In this document: piece by piece, positions 1 to 2,763 of the stretch
Layout of the letters: the number at the start of each line of letters is the position of its first letter
Numbering within the stretch: the first letter of the stretch is position 1
Assembly: GCA_016844425.1 (NCBI GenBank)
Contig: JAERML010000152.1
Coordinates: 1-5,503, forward strand
Reading direction: 5' to 3'
Source: Bacteroidota bacterium
GTDB lineage: Bacteria; Bacteroidota; UBA10030; UBA6906
Length of the DNA: 5,503 bases
Notes under the pieces: model-generated
Database searches by the model: none
What the model was told of the DNA's origin: nothing
Seen by the model: the letters and a program-made list of their open reading frames with translations, nothing else
Position numbers and translations under genes: made by a program

Positions 1-38
1 CCCCGAGCGAGTCCCGTTTCTTGGGACGAGTCGAGGGG
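1..38. repeat. Imperfect hairpin at window edge
   Basis: An inner stem GTCCC (11-15) pairs with GGGAC (23-27) around a 7-nt loop. After a tandem G/A mismatch the pairing continues weakly to outer CCCC (1-4) against GGGG near 35-38. No T-run follows on the + strand, so it is not a standard terminator in that direction. It may be cut by the window edge. It could be a REP-like palindromic repeat or the end of an upstream transcript. Confidence 0.4.
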
Positions 39-65
39 TAGGCAGGAAACAGTAGGCAGTAAGCA
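38..65. repeat. Degenerate heptanucleotide tandem repeat, 4 units
   Basis: Four consecutive 7-mers can be read: GTAGGCA, GGAAACA, GTAGGCA, GTAAGCA. Units 1 and 3 are identical, and units 2 and 4 differ from them by two and one bases. Short degenerate 7-mer arrays of this kind are, from memory, common in intergenic DNA of Bacteroidota-like genomes. No function can be assigned. Confidence 0.55.
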
Positions 66-99
66 GATTGTTGGCACCTAGTTGGTGATGCTGGATGAG

Positions 100-123
100 T
101 GGAATATTGGAGTGATGGAATGC
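100..123. repeat. Degenerate octanucleotide tandem repeat, 3 units
   Basis: Three consecutive 8-mers, TGGAATAT, TGGAGTGA and TGGAATGC, share the core TGGARTRN. The array lies 40 bp before the start codon of the secreted protein gene, where a promoter or leader would be expected. I see no clear promoter in 66-150. The array could be neutral low-complexity sequence. Confidence 0.4.
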
Positions 124-150
124 TGAGGCTGCGGGCGGCGGGCACGGATT

Positions 151-156
151 AGGAGG
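151..156 (+). promoter_or_regulatory. Strong Shine-Dalgarno site AGGAGG
   Basis: AGGAGG ends 7 nt before the ATG at 164, close to ideal spacing, and fixes that start. Many Bacteroidota genes lack such a site, so a consensus SD here suggests efficient translation. Confidence 0.8.
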
Positions 157-163
157 AAATCAA

Positions 164-889
164 ATGAACAAGCAAACAGTGGCTTTGGTCATGTTGCTCA
201 TTGTAGCCGTGATGCAATGTGGAATCGCACAGACTCCCCTGAATAACAACGTTTCGGGGCACGTTTACCAGCTTCCCTTTGCCTCAACGGGCAACAGTAT
301 CGAGCTGATGGTGGCCAACACGGCAAAAGCCCCGCTCGCTCGTGTGAAGGTAACAGCGACCGATGTCCCGGCGTGGCTCCGGTTCATTGAGAAGGAGCAG
401 CGGATCGCGCTGCTCAAGTCAGAACAGGAGATGGCTGTAACGTTCACGTTCTCTGTCGACAAGACGGCGCCCGTGCAGAAAAATGAGACCCTCAAGTTCG
501 TCATCACTGCTCCAACAGGAGAGAAATGGACAAAGGAAATCACGGTTGCTGTTGCTGCGCCGGACAAGTTCGAGATGTTCCAGAATTATCCGAACCCGTT
601 TAATCCATCAACGGCGATCAGCTATCAGCTTCCTGCCCCGAGCGCCCGCCAGACCGCAAGCGGGCTGGGAGTCGAAGGGTCAGCTGTCAGCAGGGTGAGC
701 CTGAAGATCTACAATTTGCTTGGACAGGAGGTCGCCTCATTAGTGGACGGAGACCGGCTTGCTGGGTATCATCAGGAGATGTGGGACGCAACGAGGTATG
801 CAAGCGGAGTGTATGTCTACCAGCTCATCGCAACGGATGAGCGTGGCTCTAAACAGGTTGCCCGAAAGAGGATGTTGCTGCTTAAATGA
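164..889 (+). CDS. Small secreted protein with Ig-like domain and type IX secretion C-terminal sorting domain
   Basis: This 241-aa protein is predicted to be exported by Sec and then moved across the outer membrane by the type IX secretion system. Residues 1-23 form a signal peptide with a hydrophobic stretch (VALVMLLIVAV) and likely cleavage near GIAQ. Residues about 30-132 look like one Ig-like beta-sandwich, with alternating beta strands and a 'PAWLRF' turn. Residues 137-241 are a Por/T9SS type A sorting module: the proline-rich entry 'NYPNPFNPSTAISYQLP' (141-157), the strand 'VSLKIYNLLGQEV' (178-190), the 'ASGVYVYQL' strand and a basic end (ARKRMLLLK). Between the first two motifs, about 17 residues (158-174) interrupt the usual short linker. 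The protein has no enzymatic domain, so its role is unknown; an adhesin-like or surface structural part is possible. The start is supported by the SD at 151-156. Family assignment of the tail is confident; the function is not. Confidence 0.9.
   Translation: MNKQTVALVMLLIVAVMQCGIAQTPLNNNVSGHVYQLPFASTGNSIELMVANTAKAPLARVKVTATDVPAWLRFIEKEQRIALLKSEQEMAVTFTFSVDKTAPVQKNETLKFVITAPTGEKWTKEITVAVAAPDKFEMFQNYPNPFNPSTAISYQLPAPSARQTASGLGVEGSAVSRVSLKIYNLLGQEVASLVDGDRLAGYHQEMWDATRYASGVYVYQLIATDERGSKQVARKRMLLLK
635..685 (+). repeat. Palindrome-bearing in-frame insertion within the sorting domain
   Basis: This stretch encodes residues 158-174 of the secreted protein, between two motifs that normally sit close together in T9SS tails. 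The DNA contains a perfect inverted repeat, GCCCGC (644-649) and GCGGGC (660-665), with a 10-nt loop. After it come GGGAGTCGAAGGG and a short duplication (GTCAGCTGTCAGC, 679-691). The composition (Pro/Ala/Ser/Gly) suggests a flexible loop. It looks like a palindromic repeat element captured in frame, but this is inferred from a single copy. Confidence 0.4.
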
Positions 890-895
890 GAGGGT

Positions 896-938
896 GGTGA
901 CCGTCACCTATCATGGGCCGAATTGGGTGCCGGTCACC
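896..938. repeat. Pair of REP-like palindromes (GGTGACCGTCACC and GGTGCCGGTCACC)
   Basis: The first copy, 896-908, is a 6-bp perfect inverted repeat around one central base. The second copy, 926-938, differs at two bases and begins exactly 30 bp later; similarity continues for about 12 bp past each copy. The pair starts 6 bp after the stop codon of the secreted protein gene and lies between convergent genes, a typical place for REP/BIME-type dispersed repeats. From memory, closely similar GGTGAC-GTCACC pairs recur in other bacterial genomes. A paired operator is an alternative, but there is no promoter context. Confidence 0.5.
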
Positions 939-1017
939 TTCCTTGGACCCAGCGCCTGCTTCGCCTTCACTTCAAATCGGACCGCCTAATCCCAAAACCG
1001 TTCTTCCTTCCGAAATC

Positions 1018-1040
1018 TCTCGAAGTAGACTGCATCGAGA
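1018..1040. other. Hairpin immediately before the terminator
   Basis: TCTCGA (1018-1023) pairs perfectly with TCGAGA (1035-1040) around an 11-nt loop. It abuts the terminator stem that starts at 1040, giving two consecutive stem-loops at the 3' end of any + strand transcript. This could be a structured 3' UTR or the end of a small RNA. Only the pairing is visible. Confidence 0.35.
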
Positions 1041-1080
1041 ACGACGCAAATCCGGAACTGGTATGAGGTGTCGTTTTTTT
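1040..1080 (+). terminator. Rho-independent terminator for + strand transcription
   Basis: The arm at 1040-1047 (AACGACGC) pairs with 1068-1075 (GTGTCGTT) over 8 bp including one G-T pair, with a 20-nt loop. The T-run continues from the 3' arm to 1080, seven consecutive T in all. It would end transcription from the secreted protein gene about 150 nt after its stop codon. The T-run covers the last two bases of the convergent gene's stop codon (1079-1081). The reverse orientation has no T-run, so it should act on the + strand only. Confidence 0.6.
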
Positions 1081-1819
1081 ATCGGGCGCTGCCCACCAGC
1101 CCCGCCTCAAGCTTCACGGCAGCCGGAAAGAGTATATTGTTTTCCAGGTGCACATGCTGGTGCAGGTCTCTTTCGAATTCCTGAAGCTCCTGATACGAGA
1201 CACGATAGGTTGTGCAGGCGTCCTCGGGTGGAGCGTAGGAATTGCTGAGCGCCCTGACCTCGTACAACCCGTCTCCGGCCTGCTGGTGCTCCTGCATCAT
1301 CATCCGAATCGGGTTCTGAGCCGAACCGAACGGGGGTGTCCGTAACAAACCCTTGCTCCGGCTTACCTCTGCCATGTGTTTGATGTACGGGAAAAGCGTC
1401 AACTCTTCCTTCTGCATATGCCGGGTAAGCTCGTCTGCAATGCCGCTGAAAATCTCGGCAATCCTAACGACTTCGGGATGCCGTTCGCCGTGGACCGACG
1501 CCACTTTCTGAGTGTGAGCCAGGATCACCGGTATCATGCTGGACACGTACGTGTGGTGATTCGTTATGATGTAGTCGATGAGGAATTCAGGCGGCCAGAG
1601 AAAGAACCGTGATATCTCTGCGGTTGCCGAGGAGTTCAACTGGCCGAGTTCCTGATAGATGATCTCGGGCGAAACTCCCTTTTCCCTGCACGCTTCTTCG
1701 ATGCTCTTGCCTCCGCGGCAACAAAAGTCGAGTGAGTGTTTCTCAAAAACCGCTGCCGATTGAAAATTCTGGGTCACGATTTCCTTGATGGTCAATGTTT
1801 CCAACTGTGTTGTTGTCAT
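1079..1819 (-). CDS. ric: Iron-sulfur cluster repair di-iron protein (RIC/ScdA/YtfE family)
   Basis: This 246-aa cytoplasmic protein belongs to the family that restores Fe-S clusters damaged by nitric oxide or oxidants, using a non-haem di-iron centre. Residues about 6-60 are the N-terminal ScdA/DUF542 domain, with the diagnostic Cys pair in 'LDFCCRGGKS' (C33, C34). Residues about 80-235 are a hemerythrin-like four-helix bundle. Likely iron ligands, by analogy with E. coli YtfE, are H88 or H89 in 'TNHHTY', H134 and E138 in 'RHMQKEE', H178 in 'QEHQQAG', and H222 and E226 in 'QHVHLE'; the two HxxxE pairs are intact. Length is slightly above the usual 220-240 aa. I chose the ATG at 1819 over an upstream in-frame TTG at 1837 because GAGGGA (1827-1832) sits 7 nt before the ATG. 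It lies 133 bp downstream of a Crp/Fnr regulator on the same strand, and a CRP-type palindrome lies in its upstream region. The symbol names the family (also scdA or ytfE). Confidence 0.93.
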   Translation of the reverse strand: MTTTQLETLTIKEIVTQNFQSAAVFEKHSLDFCCRGGKSIEEACREKGVSPEIIYQELGQLNSSATAEISRFFLWPPEFLIDYIITNHHTYVSSMIPVILAHTQKVASVHGERHPEVVRIAEIFSGIADELTRHMQKEELTLFPYIKHMAEVSRSKGLLRTPPFGSAQNPIRMMMQEHQQAGDGLYEVRALSNSYAPPEDACTTYRVSYQELQEFERDLHQHVHLENNILFPAAVKLEAGLVGSAR

Positions 1820-1826
1820 ACAGCGA

Positions 1827-1832
1827 TCCCTC
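1827..1832 (-). promoter_or_regulatory. Ribosome binding site deciding the repair-protein start
   Basis: Read on the minus strand this is GAGGGA, 7 nt before the ATG at 1819. It lies inside the coding sequence that would result from the longer TTG start at 1837, so it argues for the shorter protein. Confidence 0.6.
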
Positions 1833-1858
1833 GTCAAGTGATTGAATGATCTGGAAGC

Positions 1859-1864
1859 AATATG
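1859..1864 (-). promoter_or_regulatory. Candidate -10 element of the repair-protein promoter
   Basis: CATATT on the minus strand matches TATAAT at 4 of 6 positions. It is about 33 bp downstream of the centre of the palindrome at 1886-1903, which would put that centre near -42 relative to the transcription start. That is the class II activator position. No good -35 is visible, as expected for an activator-dependent promoter. The assignment is tentative. Confidence 0.3.
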
Positions 1865-1885
1865 AAGGGTTGACGCTCAAGGAGC

Positions 1886-1903
1886 TTATGACATACATCA
1901 TAA
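1886..1903. promoter_or_regulatory. Perfect Crp/Fnr-type operator palindrome TTATGA-N6-TCATAA
   Basis: Arms TTATGA (1886-1891) and TCATAA (1898-1903) are perfectly complementary around CATACA. The geometry equals the E. coli CRP site (TGTGA-N6-TCACA), with one base changed in each half-site (TATGA-N6-TCATA). It lies in the 133-bp gap between the regulator gene and the repair gene, 67 bp upstream of the latter's start codon. The adjacent Crp/Fnr protein is the obvious candidate to bind it. Confidence 0.6.
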
Positions 1904-1952
1904 AGAACGCTTTTGAAAGGAGAGTCAATGCGTACGGGGGATTTCCGACCGG

Positions 1953-2558
1953 TTATCGGGGTTTCCAGAGGATTTTGCCGTCGGGATCGAGATCCAGGAT
2001 CCCTTTTTGTTCGAGGGACTTGATCGTTCTGATGACAGTCTCTACGCGAAGGCCGGTCATGTCGGCGATCTGCTGACGTGTGAAGGGAAGTCTGACCTGG
2101 GCAGTGCCGGAAGGTTCGCCGGTGGCGGCAAGGTGGCGGAGTAGAGTGACGATCCGGTGTTCAGCTTCTTCGATTGCCAGCTCGGAAAGCATCGTCGATT
2201 TGTAGATGAGTCGTGTGCAAAGCGTTCGAACAAGTTCCAGGTGAATTTCAAAGTTTTCTTTTAGAAGCCGAAGGAACGCATCCCGCGGAATCTTCCACAC
2301 CTCACTCGGTTCCATCGCCTCGGCCGAAGCGGGGTAGTCACTCTCGGTGAAAAAGGGGGGCTCCCCAAAACTCTCCCCGGACGTGAAAAGCCCCTGCACA
2401 AACTCACGCCCCTCTTCATTGTAGTTCACCATTCTTATCTTTCCAGACCGTACAATGAAAAACGATCGCGCCCGGTCTCCTTCGTGGAAAAGAGCTTCCC
2501 CCTTCGCGAGCGGAATAACAGACGCGCCATATTTTTTCAAGAGTCGTTCAGGAATCAT
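1953..2558 (-). CDS. Crp/Fnr-family transcriptional regulator
   Basis: This 201-aa cytoplasmic DNA-binding protein has the two-domain Crp/Fnr layout. Residues about 13-100 form the cyclic-nucleotide-binding-like beta roll ('FHEGDRARSFFIVRSGKIRMV', 'GESFGEPPFF'). A long dimerisation helix follows (about 100-135), then a winged helix-turn-helix (about 155-200) with 'TRQQIADMTGL' and the recognition helix 'RVETVIRTIKSLEQKGIL'. E173 and R177 match the E---R contact residues of CRP and FNR; the position that is Ser in FNR and Gly in CRP is Ile (176). The only cysteine is C114, so an FNR-type [4Fe-4S] sensor is excluded. The Arg that binds cAMP phosphate is replaced ('DYPASAEA'), so cAMP sensing is unlikely. 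The signal could be haem/NO, as in DNR-type proteins, or something else. No SD precedes the ATG at 2558. It lies upstream of, and on the same strand as, the Fe-S repair gene, and diverges from the GH31 gene. Confidence 0.92.
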   Translation of the reverse strand: MIPERLLKKYGASVIPLAKGEALFHEGDRARSFFIVRSGKIRMVNYNEEGREFVQGLFTSGESFGEPPFFTESDYPASAEAMEPSEVWKIPRDAFLRLLKENFEIHLELVRTLCTRLIYKSTMLSELAIEEAEHRIVTLLRHLAATGEPSGTAQVRLPFTRQQIADMTGLRVETVIRTIKSLEQKGILDLDPDGKILWKPR

Positions 2559-2580
2559 ACTGTGAGAATTTGAGGAGAAG

Positions 2581-2598
2581 ATGTTACTTTAGCAACAT
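2581..2598. promoter_or_regulatory. Inverted repeat upstream of the regulator, candidate autoregulatory operator
   Basis: ATGTTAC (2581-2587) and GCAACAT (2592-2598) form 7-bp arms with one mismatch around TTTA. The size and symmetry suit a Crp/Fnr dimer, but the half-site differs from the palindrome at 1886-1903. It lies 23-40 bp upstream of the regulator's ATG, where binding would overlap its promoter or initiation region. It is also in the divergent region shared with the GH31 gene. Confidence 0.45.
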
Positions 2599-2652
2599 TG
2601 AAAAAGTGACTTCTTGTGCCGGTTTTCCTCACAATTTTCCTTTCAGCCTGAC

Positions 2653-2683
2653 TTGCCTTTGTGGCACTCCTCCCTTAGCTTTA
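2653..2683 (+). promoter_or_regulatory. Candidate Bacteroidota-type promoter of the GH31 gene
   Basis: TTGCCT (2653-2658) is followed after 17 bp by TAGCTTTA (2676-2683), which matches the Bacteroidota -7 consensus TAnnTTTG at 5 of its 6 defined positions. Transcription would start near 2690 and leave a leader of about 75 nt before the ATG at 2764. This is a match by eye to a loose consensus. Confidence 0.35.
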
Positions 2684-2763
2684 TGCAAGCCACAATACTC
2701 AGAGAAGGTACTACCGTGGAGAGTCATGCGTTGTTCTCCTTCCAACATACGATGAGGGATACT

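Noticed and set aside
913..1248. Open frame on the + strand (111 codons) across the intergenic region and the ric 3' end
   Set aside because: It runs through the REP-like palindromes and the terminator and is antisense to ric; the translation has low complexity and no recognisable motif.
1820..1837. TTG start at 1837 for the repair protein
   Set aside because: The extra six residues contain the GAGGGA that serves the ATG at 1819, and family members start just before the ScdA domain.
1834..1845. TCAA-GTGA-TTGA inverted repeat in the ric leader
   Set aside because: The arms are only 4 bp with a 4-bp spacer, common by chance, and it lies downstream of the expected transcription start.
1870..1880. 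TTGA-CGC-TCAA as an FNR-type site
   Set aside because: FNR sites (TTGAT-N4-ATCAA) need a longer span. The arms are only 4 bp, and the perfect palindrome at 1886-1903 is a better candidate.
1930..1975. GGGGATTTCC / GGGGTTTCC direct repeat and CCGA-TCGG stem at the 3' end of the regulator gene
   Set aside because: The stem is short with no T-run on the minus strand, so I do not call a terminator, and the repeat is too short to be meaningful.
2614..2633. TTGTG-N11-CACAA inverted repeat as a CRP site
   Set aside because: The half-sites resemble CRP but the spacing is wrong: a CRP site would have 8 bp between these arms. It is likely chance.
2614..2763. N-terminal extension of the GH31 frame to a TTG at 2614
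   Set aside because: It would add 50 residues without signal-peptide character in front of a good signal peptide, and the region holds the best promoter candidate. The ATG at 2764 has an SD-like GAGGGA.
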